Of a stretch of DNA of 64,000 nt, positions 17,707 through 27,592 are shown one piece after another (position 1 is the stretch's first letter; the number at the start of each line of letters is the position of its first letter). Origin of the DNA: Bdellovibrionales bacterium CG10_big_fil_rev_8_21_14_0_10_45_34. Lineage in GTDB: Bacteria > Bdellovibrionota > Bdellovibrionia > Bdellovibrionales > 1-14-0-10-45-34. Made by a program: the position numbers and the translations under genes. The notes beneath the pieces are model-generated. The model was not told the origin of the DNA. It ran no database searches and worked only from the letters and a program-made list of their open reading frames with translations. Location: the NCBI GenBank assembly GCA_002778785.1, contig PEZS01000009.1, positions 1-64,000 on the forward strand. Direction: 5' to 3'.

Positions 17707-20700
17707 ATGATGATATTGAAATCAGTACGTCTTCAACCGGCGATCATCGTCAGGGTGTCAATAATTTTGGCACTCGTATATTCAGTGCAAGCTATGTCAG
17801 CGAGCCCAGCTCGCCATGCACCCGCATCACCATTGTCTTGTGATGGCCTCATGGCACCTCAAGCTCCCGTTAAGGGCGCAGACAGTGGCGTTAACGCTGG
17901 CCTCCTTGGGGTTGGACCTGGTATTAATGCTGGCGCGACCCCTGACGTTGGCTTGCCTCGCGCCAGAAGCGGAAGAAATGCGGAGACTCCTCGCACACGC
18001 CCTGCTCAGCCCCGTAACCAAACCCAAAATAGACGACAGCTGACGACATCTCAAAAATTCGAAATGCTCCAAAGAATTCTGGGCATTAAAGAAATTCCGT
18101 CTTTTGAAATCACTCACCGACTTGCATTCGAGTACTTTAAAGACTCATTTGATCTTCAGGTTCAAAACGCGAGCCCGCAGCAGGTTCACAGAGTCACAGA
18201 GGACTTTTTTGTAAGAACTTTCGAGCGACTCAAAGAAATCATGCAGGATCCAAGCAACAAAGTAGATCTTTCTTTCGCCGCACTCGCCGCTAAAAACAAC
18301 AAAATGCCGCTGAACGGAGAGAAACTGATTAGCTCGAGGCAAATCGGCAATATGTCCTTTGAGCAGTTTCTTCGGTATCTCAGAAGTATTTTGGTAGAGT
18401 TTCCGACGAGCCCTATAAAGAAAACTCACACACATGCCATGACTTTTTATGGCGATCAGATTCTTCCTGAAAGTGCGGCTATCCCCCCACTATATTCACA
18501 ACAAGCAAGCTCCGACACCTTAGAATTCGCGCAAAGTTCGCAAGGGAGCTACCCAAAAAACGGCCAGCGCAAATACGTACTTCCAAGCAATACAGCCGAA
18601 CCAAGCCTAACAAGTTCAGTCTCAAATAGATTAATGGCTCTAACCAGTTTTATGAAACAAGCAGGGCTAGGGGCCTTCTCTTCGCTCAACCACATTTTGC
18701 CGTTCTTCCCGGAAGGGGGCGATGGCGGGTTTTCGGTGATAGACTTCCATAAAATCAAACACCAAATAGCTGGTACCTGGAGAGAAGTTTCCAACGCTCT
18801 AAAAAAGCTACCGCTTGGTAAAGTTTGGGTTGATTTTGTGCTCAATCATATCGATGTCGATCATGCCGATTATAAGCGTTTTTTAAAAGGGGATCTACGA
18901 GCAGGCAAAAAATTTCTCGCCTTCGATTTTGTCGAAAACGAAGAGGATCTAAGAAAGCTGAAGACCTTAGATAGGGCACCAACCCATGCTACTTTTTCAG
19001 GCTCGCCTATGGCTTTCTTAAATGGACACGAACTAAACTTAAAGTGGCGCAATGGATTTGAAGGCAAAGAATACTATTTCGACAACATATTCCATCCACG
19101 GCCCACTCAGTATCTTAAGCTTCAAGGAATCAATCACCAAGGTAAGTCTCTAAAGTTCCTTGTTTGGAAAACCTTTAGCGACAAGCAAGTGGATCTCAAC
19201 CACCACAACCCAGAGGTCATGGCGGATATCAATGCCACGCTCTTACTGTATGCACTTATGGGATCTGACGCTATCAGAGGAGACGCTATACCGTATGCGC
19301 TAAAGCAAATGGTCGAGCTTTTAGCTCGCCAGCAGTCGCCTGTAGCTGCTAACGACAATGTGAACGTTCATCAAACCAATGCACTTCGAGGGGTTGCTTT
19401 GATGGGCCAATTTGCGGCAAGCCTTGGCCTCGACATACAAATTATCCCAGAGGTGCATTTTCCGTCGTCAACGATTTCACATTACTTTCAGTCGATTTGG
19501 AGTTTGTTGAATGCCCGAACAGATGAAGAGCCTAAACTGTCAACTAATTATCGACCGAACAACAACTCCGATAAGCCCCCTTTGCTCTCAAACGCAGCTA
19601 TGTCTCAGGCGCAAGCAGCTTCATCAGGCGGCATGTACAACTTTGGAGCGCCCGGCTCAATATGGATGTCAAAAGTTCTAAACGATGTTCGACCATTTCT
19701 AAGAAACTTGGCTGTGATTAAAGATATTAAGAATGTGGAGATTATCAATTTTCTGACAACTCACGACGGCACAAGTTTGAATGGCCTCAGAGGCCTTGTT
19801 GAAAAAATGTCTGCTATTTCGGACGCGCTCAAAGCTTGGTCTCGTAAAACTGGTCTTATCGACGAAAACTTTTTAGAAAAACACATGGTCGGCAAGGCAA
19901 GAGTTGGCCCCGACCAAGAAGTCTATTACGAAATCGGCTTAGCATTTGCTGATCTCTACGGAGTTCACCCCAAATTTCCTCTTAGGATAAAAATTGCAGA
20001 ACTCGAAGACGCTCTCATGCTGCTAATCTCTATGAACGGTACACCGCAGTTTTACCTACCTCAATTTTTTGGTGTTCATACTGACTTTGAATCAATGCTG
20101 AAGGCTAATCATCGGCGCGAGGGCAATCGCCCCGTACTTATCGGCGAAAGTATCCAAAAAGACGTCGTTGATCCAGTGTTAATGGATCTCATTGGTGGCG
20201 CCCTCAACTTTGCTGACGCAAAACAAGTAGCGCAGGTGCAAAAGCTACTCGTCAATAGTTCTCTCAATGAATTGCTTCAACAAATGCATAGTCGAGGCCT
20301 AATAAATTTGTATTCAACTAACCTTAATGGCCCGGAGTTTATGAGAGCAGTTTATCTGCTACATTTAAGAGTCCTTGCCGTCAGAAAGCACATGTTTGAT
20401 TCCGGTTTTGTGTCAGCTACCCAGCGCTCGATGGGCATCGAGTCGAAATTGATTGCGGCTCAAAGTAACGAAGAGATTGGCGCTCTCGCCATGCTCAATG
20501 AAAGCGGCCTTTTGACCTTTCACTCGACAAATCTTGTCGGTACATTCACCAATCAAACTCTAAAACTGGCGGAAACCCGACTGTCACGAAAAACAACTGA
20601 TAGTGACACCAATCAGCAGGTTCGCTCGAATACTGCGAGCAACTTACACAATCGCTTTACTATAGAAAGACCAATGTATCAGCGCCCTGCTTCTGCCTCT

Positions 20701-21084
20701 GAGGTCGACTCCACGGTTGAGCGAAATACCCTAAAGATGGAACAAGAACTCTTCGGCGAGTTAGAAAACATTATCAGATCAAAAGTCAAATTGGCTTTAG
20801 GGTCTGAAGCTGAAAACTCGAATGCTTACGCAACACAAGACACAGCATTTACTTCGAAAGGCATCTCTACCTTCAGTTTTGAGACTGTAGACTCTCCCGG
20901 CGCTCGGAATATTTTGAAGGTCTATTGGAACGAGGGCAAAATTATTCGCTTTGAGTTTCAAACGATGTCTGACTCTTATTTGCTGATTAACCTTCGAACA
21001 CTTGCCCATAGAAGTAGCACTCATTATTCGATACAAGAATCTGGCGTACCTCTGGGCCCTACAGTATCGCCTTTGGGCAACTGA
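17707..21084 (+). CDS. Exported GH13_18-like (sucrose phosphorylase-type) enzyme
   Basis: Glycoside hydrolase family 13 barrel of the sucrose/glucosylglycerate phosphorylase subgroup. Signs are LPFFPEGGDGGFSVIDF, VWVDFVLNHI, DKQVDLNHHNPEVMADIN, the nucleophile Asp526 in AIRGDAIPY, acid/base Glu582 in IIPEVHFP, and the third carboxylate Asp687 in LTTHDGTSLNGL. At about 1125 residues it is twice the size of ordinary members. A basic, hydrophobic N-terminus (LQPAIIVRVSIILALVYSVQ, ending near AMSA) reads as a signal peptide, followed by a Pro/Ala/Arg-rich linker and about 250 extra residues; the tail is also extended. I chose ATG 17707 (GGGG upstream); the frame extends back into the PEPC gene. 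The gene follows PEPC by 52 bases. Confidence 0.78.
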   Translation: MMILKSVRLQPAIIVRVSIILALVYSVQAMSASPARHAPASPLSCDGLMAPQAPVKGADSGVNAGLLGVGPGINAGATPDVGLPRARSGRNAETPRTRPAQPRNQTQNRRQLTTSQKFEMLQRILGIKEIPSFEITHRLAFEYFKDSFDLQVQNASPQQVHRVTEDFFVRTFERLKEIMQDPSNKVDLSFAALAAKNNKMPLNGEKLISSRQIGNMSFEQFLRYLRSILVEFPTSPIKKTHTHAMTFYGDQILPESAAIPPLYSQQASSDTLEFAQSSQGSYPKNGQRKYVLPSNTAEPSLTSSVSNRLMALTSFMKQAGLGAFSSLNHILPFFPEGGDGGFSVIDFHKIKHQIAGTWREVSNALKKLPLGKVWVDFVLNHIDVDHADYKRFLKGDLRAGKKFLAFDFVENEEDLRKLKTLDRAPTHATFSGSPMAFLNGHELNLKWRNGFEGKEYYFDNIFHPRPTQYLKLQGINHQGKSLKFLVWKTFSDKQVDLNHHNPEVMADINATLLLYALMGSDAIRGDAIPYALKQMVELLARQQSPVAANDNVNVHQTNALRGVALMGQFAASLGLDIQIIPEVHFPSSTISHYFQSIWSLLNARTDEEPKLSTNYRPNNNSDKPPLLSNAAMSQAQAASSGGMYNFGAPGSIWMSKVLNDVRPFLRNLAVIKDIKNVEIINFLTTHDGTSLNGLRGLVEKMSAISDALKAWSRKTGLIDENFLEKHMVGKARVGPDQEVYYEIGLAFADLYGVHPKFPLRIKIAELEDALMLLISMNGTPQFYLPQFFGVHTDFESMLKANHRREGNRPVLIGESIQKDVVDPVLMDLIGGALNFADAKQVAQVQKLLVNSSLNELLQQMHSRGLINLYSTNLNGPEFMRAVYLLHLRVLAVRKHMFDSGFVSATQRSMGIESKLIAAQSNEEIGALAMLNESGLLTFHSTNLVGTFTNQTLKLAETRLSRKTTDSDTNQQVRSNTASNLHNRFTIERPMYQRPASASEVDSTVERNTLKMEQELFGELENIIRSKVKLALGSEAENSNAYATQDTAFTSKGISTFSFETVDSPGARNILKVYWNEGKIIRFEFQTMSDSYLLINLRTLAHRSSTHYSIQESGVPLGPTVSPLGN

Positions 21085-21312
21085 TTAGCTCCGCAGACGA
21101 CGCCACCTTAAGAGCGACTTAAAAATTCCACCTGCAAACTTCGTTTTATGGGGCAACTATGGAATCTTAACTTTCAACTAACTTTGGAGCGGTACCCAAA
21201 AAATCCTCTACGGAAGTTTCCGAGAAACGTGGGGCGCGCCCGACTGCGCTCGGAGTCGCAAAAGTTCGTCTCTACCTTGATTGCAGCGGGGCCCCTAGGT
21301 TAGCTTCTTCCG

Positions 21313-22164
21313 ATGGAAATTTGGAAAGAAAATCTTTTATCCCACGCCCTCTCTAGGCACTCACTCGGGCGACGTTTACTTAAAAAGCTTGGGCCCTCTC
21401 TTGTGCAAAGAGAGTTCACTCTAGAAGGCAAAACAATCTCGATGGCTCTCGATTTAGAGGATCGATGGGGCGTCTCTAAGCATTTGCTGAAACACGGGGA
21501 CTATGACCCAGAGCTCACGAAAGTAGCTAAAAAGCTTTGCCCACCAGGAGCCATCGCTTTAGACGTAGGTGCAAACATCGGTTACTGGACGACCTTCCTC
21601 GCCAAAGTCTGCCAATGTCGCTCGATTAAGTCTTTCGAACCTCACCCCGCAAATCTTAAACTTCTGAAAATGAATGTTGCACTCAACGGAATCGAAAATC
21701 AGGTTGAAATTATCGCTAAAGGCCTCAGTTCTCAGGCGGGAGCAGAGAAACTTTACCAGTCAGATGACAACTCCGGCGACCACCAACTTTACTCATCACC
21801 TGGGCGTGAATACATAGAAGTCGAAACTGAAAATTTTGATCTCAGCTACCCAAACACTGCCATCGATTTCATCAAAATAGATACACAAGGATACGAAGGG
21901 CATGTATTGAAGGGGCTAGAGCAAACCCTCAAGAATAACCAAGGCGTTAAGATTATTATGGAGTTTTGGCCTCATGGTTTGAAAGCCGCCGGATCGGACC
22001 CACGACTTGTTGTGGATCAACTGCGCTCTCTGGGTTTCTTGCTTTGGGCCGTGGTGCCCAATTCAACCGAGATCCGCAAGGTTGATACGAATAGCGTGAT
22101 GTCTCTTTGCGAAGGCGAAGTACATACCGACTTAATCAGCTCTAGAACTACGTTAAGCATATAA
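21313..22164 (+). CDS. FkbM family methyltransferase
   Basis: SAM-dependent methyltransferase, usually acting on hydroxyl groups of sugars or polyketides; in bacteria like this often on surface glycans. Motif I is ALDVGANIGYWTTF near residue 80, followed by the acidic ribose-binding FEPHPANLKLLKMN, then VEIIAKGLSS and the FkbM hallmark IDFIKIDTQGYEGHVLKGLE near 190-210. Length 283 is normal. The upstream 230-base spacer carries two perfect GC palindromes, GGGCGCGCCC and GGGGCCCC, of unknown meaning. The next gene is a DUF2079 membrane protein, and the pair may take part in envelope glycan modification, but that is inference from position. Confidence 0.87.
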   Translation: MEIWKENLLSHALSRHSLGRRLLKKLGPSLVQREFTLEGKTISMALDLEDRWGVSKHLLKHGDYDPELTKVAKKLCPPGAIALDVGANIGYWTTFLAKVCQCRSIKSFEPHPANLKLLKMNVALNGIENQVEIIAKGLSSQAGAEKLYQSDDNSGDHQLYSSPGREYIEVETENFDLSYPNTAIDFIKIDTQGYEGHVLKGLEQTLKNNQGVKIIMEFWPHGLKAAGSDPRLVVDQLRSLGFLLWAVVPNSTEIRKVDTNSVMSLCEGEVHTDLISSRTTLSI

Positions 22165-22206
22165 ACGTCTGTCTTTTTTTGGGTTATCGTGGTCGTTTTT
22201 TGGCTT

Positions 22207-22301
22207 TTTTAAGTCGCCGTTTAATTTGTTCGAGTAAGTTATTGGATTATTCAAATCGCGCATTAGTTTGTTAAAGTGTTTTACTAGATTGTTCAAATCG
22301 C
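22207..22301. repeat. Degenerate 42-bp tandem repeat in the fkbM-DUF2079 spacer
   Basis: The block ending in (A/G)TT(A/G/T)TTCAAATCGC recurs with ends at 22301 and 22259, and more weakly as TTTTTTAAGTCGC ending at 22217, exactly 42 bases apart each time. The internal parts TTTGTTAAAGTG and TTTGTTCGAGTA also align. Forty-two is a multiple of three, but the frame has no start codon here. Confidence 0.65.
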
Positions 22302-22321
22302 TCTTAAATCGAGAGGTACCT

Positions 22322-23941
22322 TTGCAGCGGCCCCAAAGAAATGGCCAACCCCATCTCCTAGTATCTTTTTGGATTTGCGTTGTTTCTTGTCTGTTTTTGG
22401 GCACAATTCTCTTTTCTGGCTTTTCTTTTTGGCCAGAGTTTCTCAACAATATCAGAAATCCTTTGTTGATCGCATCTGCCTTAGCTGCACCTCTCTTCTT
22501 CTTGAAATCATCTCGAGACTGGGCGCGCACATTTTTTGTAACTCCAGCGCATTCTATGACCGCATCAGCCGGTAACCGCTGGGCCATCGCGCTGTTTGGA
22601 ATATATCTTTTCGTTTTCTGTAAAGTTAGTTGGCTAAACTATGCTTCTTTTAACGTTCATGCCATAGATTTCTCTATTTACAATCAGCTGATTGCCTATA
22701 CTGCCCGCGGCAAGTTTATGTATTCACCCGCCTGTGGTGGGTGCAACCATTTTGGTGTTCATCCGACGTGGGTTTTGTTTTTGATCTATCCGCTCCACCG
22801 CCTATTCGATTCGCCCCTCTTTTCGCTCTTGCTTCACCCACTACTGCTCTGGGCAGCGGCAATCCCACTCGACTTGCTGGCGTCGAAGTGGGTAGTTTCG
22901 CCAATTCATAAAATCATTATTCTTTTTTGCTATTTTAACTTTTGGGCCGTATCACGAATTCTCATGTATGATTATCATATTGAGGTTTTCTACGTCGTAT
23001 TGTTTCTTTGGTTGTACTTCGGATATGCCACTGGCCGAAACTGGTTGATATGGCTGACGTCGCTTATCTTTATTTCTGTTAAGACCGATGCTCCTGTTTA
23101 TATGATGGCATTTGGCTTTAGTGCCATATTCTTTCCGAAGTATTTTTTGAGATCTGGATGTCGCTTTGACAGAAGACAAGGTGCTCTATTGGCGCTCCTT
23201 TGCTTCGCTGTTTTTATTTTGAATATTCAAATTGTCATTCCCTCTAACAGTTCACAAGGGGCAGTTCCATCTTACTTGGGATACTGGGCAAAATATGGGT
23301 CCACAATACGCGAGATTGCCTACGGGGCTCTTTTAAACTGGAGTGATATCGCCAAAGATATTTTTCGCGGGGGATGGATTTCAGCTACGTTGCCGTTTTT
23401 GTTTTTCCCGCTTGCAAGCCCTGCGACTGCTTTGCCTTCTTTGGTTTTTGTTGTTTTACATTCCGCCTCCATCAACCCCGTTGTAAAGGGGCTTGCTATT
23501 TATTATTCAGCTCCACTTATTGGCCCACTGTTCGCTGGATATTTAGATATTCTCGGGCGGCTCGCAAAATGGCGGTCACATGCCGTTTTTTTTACTTTAG
23601 TCTTCACATCTTTTGTCGGCAGTGGATACCTCAAATTTCATAGGATACATCCTAACTTCTTTGCCTTTAAGGAATTTACTGCCGGGCTGGATCCGCAATC
23701 CACCTACTGTATTCAAGGAATACTAATGCCCCATTTCGACTACCTGGATGATATGCATCTTTTGAATGCCTCCTGTCTTGATAGAAACCCCAAGTACATC
23801 TTTTACAATTCATCCCTTAGCCGCTTTCCGCTTTCAGAAGTAGAATTTGCTGATCTGATTGAACGAGTCGATAAAATGCCCGCTCTAGAGCGTAAGCAAT
23901 TGAATTCATTTCAGTTGGTTGTTAATGAATCTAGAAACTGA
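22322..23941 (+). CDS. DUF2079 family integral membrane protein
   Basis: Polytopic inner-membrane protein of about 539 residues with around ten hydrophobic segments. The family signature is HAIDFSIYNQLIAYTARGKF, then HFGVHPTWVLFLIYPLHRLF and a long membrane-rich middle; DUF2079 proteins look like GT-C glycosyltransferases and have an acidic residue pair in the first periplasmic loop (AIDFS, as here). The soluble C-terminus is about 100 residues. I chose TTG 22322 because GAGAGG lies 5 bases before it; the open frame reaches 22268, inside a tandem repeat. Sugar transfer from a lipid-linked donor is a family-level suggestion. Confidence 0.82.
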   Translation: MQRPQRNGQPHLLVSFWICVVSCLFLGTILFSGFSFWPEFLNNIRNPLLIASALAAPLFFLKSSRDWARTFFVTPAHSMTASAGNRWAIALFGIYLFVFCKVSWLNYASFNVHAIDFSIYNQLIAYTARGKFMYSPACGGCNHFGVHPTWVLFLIYPLHRLFDSPLFSLLLHPLLLWAAAIPLDLLASKWVVSPIHKIIILFCYFNFWAVSRILMYDYHIEVFYVVLFLWLYFGYATGRNWLIWLTSLIFISVKTDAPVYMMAFGFSAIFFPKYFLRSGCRFDRRQGALLALLCFAVFILNIQIVIPSNSSQGAVPSYLGYWAKYGSTIREIAYGALLNWSDIAKDIFRGGWISATLPFLFFPLASPATALPSLVFVVLHSASINPVVKGLAIYYSAPLIGPLFAGYLDILGRLAKWRSHAVFFTLVFTSFVGSGYLKFHRIHPNFFAFKEFTAGLDPQSTYCIQGILMPHFDYLDDMHLLNASCLDRNPKYIFYNSSLSRFPLSEVEFADLIERVDKMPALERKQLNSFQLVVNESRN

Positions 23942-23972
23942 AAGTGACTTGGGCGCGTCCTAATGACCTGAA

Positions 23973-23998
23973 GCTCGCCCAAATGAAGACACGCCCTA
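23973..23998. repeat. 26-bp dispersed intergenic repeat, copy 1
   Basis: The core TCGCCCAAATGA-R-GACACGCCCTA recurs at 27047-27072 with only two differences. Here TTGGGCG at 23949-23955 also pairs with CGCCCAA at 23976-23982, so a hairpin can form just past the DUF2079 stop codon. There is no T-tract after it. Confidence 0.7.
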
Positions 23999-24148
23999 GA
24001 AATATCTGATCAAACTAGCCGGGGTACTTGTGATAGGGGAACTTCCAATTGAAGTTTACAGCAGTATCGGGAACTGGTAGTTAAGAGATGTTCTGATCGA
24101 AGGATCCATTGATTGAACTTTAAGATTATTGAATAGAGAGACCTCAAA

Positions 24149-24805
24149 ATGCTTTCGTCAGAAATCTGCGGAGACAAATATTCTTTGCAAGCGCTAGAGG
24201 ACGCTCAAGAGCAAGCTTGGACACTACTTCATAAATTATCATCGAATCTTTGTGCTGGCCTTCGCGAGTCTGAATTTCGCATTTACGTTATTGATACGAT
24301 TTTAAGAGAAACCGGAAGAAAGAGTTGGCACCCACCGCAAGTTAGGTTTGGACCTAACACTTCCTTAGGCTTTAACGAGCCAGCAAAAGAAGACTGGGTA
24401 TTAAAAGAAAATGACATCGCTTTCATAGACATTGGTCCTATTTATCACGACCACGAGGCGGACGTTGGAGCGACTATAACAATTGGAGATTCACCGATTT
24501 TTCGAAAAATTGTTTCAGACTGCTCCGAAGTATTTCAACTCACTCACAAAGCTTGGGCTAATGATAAGTTATCGGGCGCCAAACTCTATGAGTTTGCTCA
24601 AAGCCAAGCGCATGAGAGAGGCTGGGCTCTTGGAGACCGCGGAGCAAGAGGGCACCGAATAGGAGACTTTCCGCACTCTATCCATCATCGTGGACGGCTT
24701 GTTGACGTAGTCGATACTCCCAGTGCCCATCGATGGATTCTTGAAATACAGCTCAAGTCCCCTGACTTAAGTTTTGGCGCATTCTACGAAGACATGTTGA
24801 AATAG
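24149..24805 (+). CDS. M24 (methionine/Xaa-Pro aminopeptidase-fold) peptidase-like protein
   Basis: Pita-bread-fold metallohydrolase. The five metal ligands of the family can be located: Asp in FIDIGPIYHD, Asp in HEADVGATITIGD, His in GHRIGDFPHSIHH, Glu in WILEIQL, and Glu in GAFYEDML at the C-terminus. The 218-residue length is one catalytic domain with no N-terminal creatinase domain; it begins with an unusual acidic stretch. It resembles the single-domain M24 proteins annotated as Xaa-Pro aminopeptidase-like. It stands between the DUF2079 gene and a hybrid kinase, 65 bases ahead of the latter, in the same direction. The peptide substrate is unknown. ATG has a weak GAGAG site upstream. Confidence 0.87.
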   Translation: MLSSEICGDKYSLQALEDAQEQAWTLLHKLSSNLCAGLRESEFRIYVIDTILRETGRKSWHPPQVRFGPNTSLGFNEPAKEDWVLKENDIAFIDIGPIYHDHEADVGATITIGDSPIFRKIVSDCSEVFQLTHKAWANDKLSGAKLYEFAQSQAHERGWALGDRGARGHRIGDFPHSIHHRGRLVDVVDTPSAHRWILEIQLKSPDLSFGAFYEDMLK

Positions 24806-24870
24806 CAAAGCTGGACGTCAGCTCACGAAATTTGTTTACCGAGGTGTGCCCCCACACTAATATCTGAGAG

Positions 24871-26919
24871 ATGGTTAAACCAAAAGCACCATTCATGCCT
24901 GACGGGTCAAAAACTGATATTTTCTTTGATATCTCATTTGATTTTTTTTGCTGCATCGATTCCAACTATCGTTTCGTAAGAGCGAACCCCGCTTTTGAAA
25001 AAATGCTTGGCTTCGCCGCAGAGACACTTCTTTCAAATTCTTTCTTCACTTTTGTGCATCCCGATGATCAGCCTACAGTTCGTCGAGTTCTCGCTGAAGC
25101 CCTAAATTCAGAAGGTGAAAAACAGTTCAGCTGCTTATTTCAAGGTTCGCGTGACAAATATCATAGGCTCTCTTGGGTCGCTGTACAAAACCCTAGCAAC
25201 GGGCTTATTTATGCAACCGCAAAGGACGTCACAGACTTTATTGCCAACAAAGAATTGCTTGGACGAGTTATTAATAATTCGCCGGGAACAGTCTATCAGT
25301 TTAAAATGGAGCCTAACAAGGAGATGTATTTTCTCTACGCAAGCCCACAGATTTGTTCAATCTGCGACATAACTCCAGAAATTCTCGAGAAAGACGTTTC
25401 AATCGCTTTTAGTATGGTCACCGAAGAAGATAAAGGCCAACTCATTCAGCTAATTATAGAGAGCGCACAAAATCTTACCCAGTTCGAATGGACGGGGCGG
25501 CTCGTCACCCCAAAGGGCAATCTAAAGTGGGTAAAGGCCAAGAGCATCCCCTGTTCTTCGCCTGACGGATCGACGATTTGGGATGGCATCATGATCGACA
25601 TCTCTCAGGAAAAGATTTACGAAGCTGAACTTGCGAAGCAGAGGCGCATCAGCGAACACAATGCAAAACTTGCACTCGTTGGAGAACTCGCCGCCGGCGT
25701 TGGGCACGAAATCAACAACCCCTTGACCATAATTACAGGATATACACACAAGCTTAAGCGCTTGATAGAGGAGGGTCGATTACAACCCGAAGACGTTGGT
25801 ACAATCGCAAAGAAAGTCCTTCTCTCGTCTGGCCGGATTGCACAAATCGTTCGCGGCCTACGTACCTTCTCGCGCGCCGACGATGACGAGCTACAGAAGT
25901 TTGATCTCGTAGAGGCAATTGAAGAATCCTTGGCTTTGATAACAGAAATCTACAAACAAGACGGCATACAATTGAAGCTTTTGGCCTGCACAGAAGCAAA
26001 AATTTTCGTATTCGGTAGTAGGGGGCGATTAACGCAAGTTATTTTTAATCTCCTCTCCAATGCGAAATACGCTGTTTCTAAAAAGACCCATCCAGTTATT
26101 GAAATCACTATCGAGCAGCTACCGAGCGGCACGGCGCGGATTTCTGTTGCGGACAACGGTGACGGCATTCCTGATAAGGTAAAAGACCGTATCTTCGAGC
26201 CGTTTTTCACGACCAAACCAGTCAACGAAGGAACTGGTATTGGCCTTGCACTTTGCCATAGCATTGTCAGTGAATTTGGTGGTCGTATAACTTTTCAAAG
26301 TTCGCAAGGATCTGGCTCCCGATTCTTTATCGATATTCCGATTGCAGTAGGTTTTGCCTCCGTTGAACAAACGTCAAATCTAAGCGAAGAGTCTGGCTCT
26401 TCAAGACGAGTATCTCCCCGTGCGGAGGTTAGAGCGAACTCCTCGCACATAGGTGGCGCGGCCACTACGAGCGCCTCGCAAGTTGGTGGCGAGATCAAAA
26501 CAGGCCTGCCTAAAAAAGGAGGGCAAAAGCAGCCCTTTGCTTATCAAGCGCTGGTTGCCGACGATGAAACTGAACTGTGTGAACTTCTAGTAGAAATTCT
26601 CAACGCACACAATATCGAAGTCCATACCTTTTCAAATGGCAAAGACTTGCTTGAAGCACTGAAAGAAGATCCTCTCAAATTTCAGCTCGTAATTTCAGAC
26701 ATTAAAATGCCAGTTATGGACGGAAAGGAACTCGTCAAACAGATCCACGCTCTCAACCTGACAAAGCGACCCAAACTAATTCTCACTACTGGTGGAGTAA
26801 ACGTGAACTTGGAAGCTTCACGGACGAACTCTAAAAGCCTTATTGACGGCTTTATCCTGAAGCCCTTCAGCGAAAACGACATTATTCGTGTCGTAGATGA
26901 GGCGCTACAACCCGCCTAA
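24871..26919 (+). CDS. Hybrid histidine kinase: PAS-PAS-HisKA-HATPase-REC
   Basis: Cytoplasmic sensor kinase with no membrane segment. The N-terminal PAS domain (residues about 20-130, with [15 protein letters not shown]) is followed by a second PAS/PAC unit to about 255 ([10 protein letters not shown]). The H-box [20 protein letters not shown] carries His near 280. N-box [11 protein letters not shown]1 [10 protein letters not shown] and G2 [13 protein letters not shown] follow. A disordered Ser/Arg/Gly linker then leads to a receiver domain with Asp near 609 in ISDIKMP, Thr and Lys (ILKPF) also present. The REC domain at the end makes this a hybrid likely to pass the phosphate on. Nothing in the window identifies its partner or signal. 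ATG follows a weak GAGAG. Confidence 0.93.
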   Translation: MVKPKAPFMPDGSKTDIFFDISFDFFCCIDSNYRFVRANPAFEKMLGFAAETLLSNSFFTFVHPDDQPTVRRVLAEALNSEGEKQFSCLFQGSRDKYHRLSWVAVQNPSNGLIYATAKDVTDFIANKELLGRVINNSPGTVYQFKMEPNKEMYFLYASPQICSICDITPEILEKDVSIAFSMVTEEDKGQLIQLIIESAQNLTQFEWTGRLVTPKGNLKWVKAKSIPCSSPDGSTIWDGIMIDISQEKIYEAELAKQRRISEHNAKLALVGELAAGVGHEINNPLTIITGYTHKLKRLIEEGRLQPEDVGTIAKKVLLSSGRIAQIVRGLRTFSRADDDELQKFDLVEAIEESLALITEIYKQDGIQLKLLACTEAKIFVFGSRGRLTQVIFNLLSNAKYAVSKKTHPVIEITIEQLPSGTARISVADNGDGIPDKVKDRIFEPFFTTKPVNEGTGIGLALCHSIVSEFGGRITFQSSQGSGSRFFIDIPIAVGFASVEQTSNLSEESGSSRRVSPRAEVRANSSHIGGAATTSASQVGGEIKTGLPKKGGQKQPFAYQALVADDETELCELLVEILNAHNIEVHTFSNGKDLLEALKEDPLKFQLVISDIKMPVMDGKELVKQIHALNLTKRPKLILTTGGVNVNLEASRTNSKSLIDGFILKPFSENDIIRVVDEALQPA

Positions 26920-27046
26920 CACTTCTAATTAGCATTGCTTTAAGAGTTTCACTCATTTAGTCGACCTCGAAGTACTTCAAGGCAATTCAATGTCAAACAG
27001 CAGATCAGGCGCCTTACTTACAGGGTATAATATGAGGGGCTCAAGT

Positions 27047-27072
27047 GTTCGCCCAAATGAGGACACGCCCTA
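27047..27072. repeat. 26-bp dispersed intergenic repeat, copy 2
   Basis: Same core as at 23973 (TCGCCCAAATGA-R-GACACGCCCTA, here with G at the variable position). It lies between the convergent 3' ends of the hybrid kinase and gcvH. The stem here is weaker than at copy 1. The rest of this spacer has only a TATAAT-like match at 27026, which would read into gcvH's end. Confidence 0.7.
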
Positions 27073-27086
27073 CCTCTCGAGGTGAG

Positions 27087-27470
27087 TTATTTCGTGATGA
27101 GTTTTTTGTAGTCTGGAGCCTTAATCAATGAAGCTAGTTCACGTTCGTTATCCATTTCGATGCGAATAAACCAACCTTCATCCATGGGGTCATCGTTGAT
27201 GATGCCAGGATTTTCTACGACAGGTGCATTGACCTCTATAACTGTACCGGATACTGGCGCATAAAGGTCGCTGACAGCCTTTACGCTTTCTACCACTCCA
27301 AACGGCTCATTTTGTGTGACACGTTGACCCTCTTCAGGAAGCTCTACATAAACAACTTCACCGAGAGATTGCTGCGCAAACTCCGTAAGACCGACCGTTA
27401 CAACATTTTCGTCTACCTGAGCCCATTCGTGGTCTTTGGTGTAGTAATAATCTTCTGGTACGTTGTTCAT
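27087..27470 (-). CDS. gcvH: Glycine cleavage system H protein
   Basis: Lipoyl carrier that shuttles the aminomethyl group between GcvP, GcvT and lipoamide dehydrogenase. The signature ESVKAVSD gives lipoyl-Lys64; YTKDHEWAQV starts the domain, GEVVYVELPEEGQ and YAPVSGTVIEVN follow, and NDDPMDEGWFIRIE ends it. Length 127 is typical. It lies 120 bases after gcvT on the same strand. gcvP, the decarboxylase, is not in the window. The reading is unambiguous. Confidence 0.97.
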   Translation of the reverse strand: MNNVPEDYYYTKDHEWAQVDENVVTVGLTEFAQQSLGEVVYVELPEEGQRVTQNEPFGVVESVKAVSDLYAPVSGTVIEVNAPVVENPGIINDDPMDEGWFIRIEMDNERELASLIKAPDYKKLITK

Positions 27471-27592
27471 TTGCCCTTCCTTTTTGAATCCCTACAAAAG
27501 TAGCTATCCCTAGAATTAAGTCAACCGTCTAGTGGATTGGCCTACTTGCATCAGACGTCTAGGGTTGGCCTTCGCGCATAAGATACTGCTTT

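Noticed and set aside
21233-21242. GGGCGCGCCC as a regulator site
   Set aside because: A single GC palindrome far from any start codon with no second copy; not enough to call.
22153-22587. 144-codon minus-strand ORF with LNNL/LNNP-type repeats
   Set aside because: It is the mirror of the 42-bp tandem repeat and of the DUF2079 gene start; no ribosome site.
27026-27031. TATAAT box in the kinase-gcvH spacer
   Set aside because: No matching -35 at the right distance, and it would read against the 3' end of gcvH.
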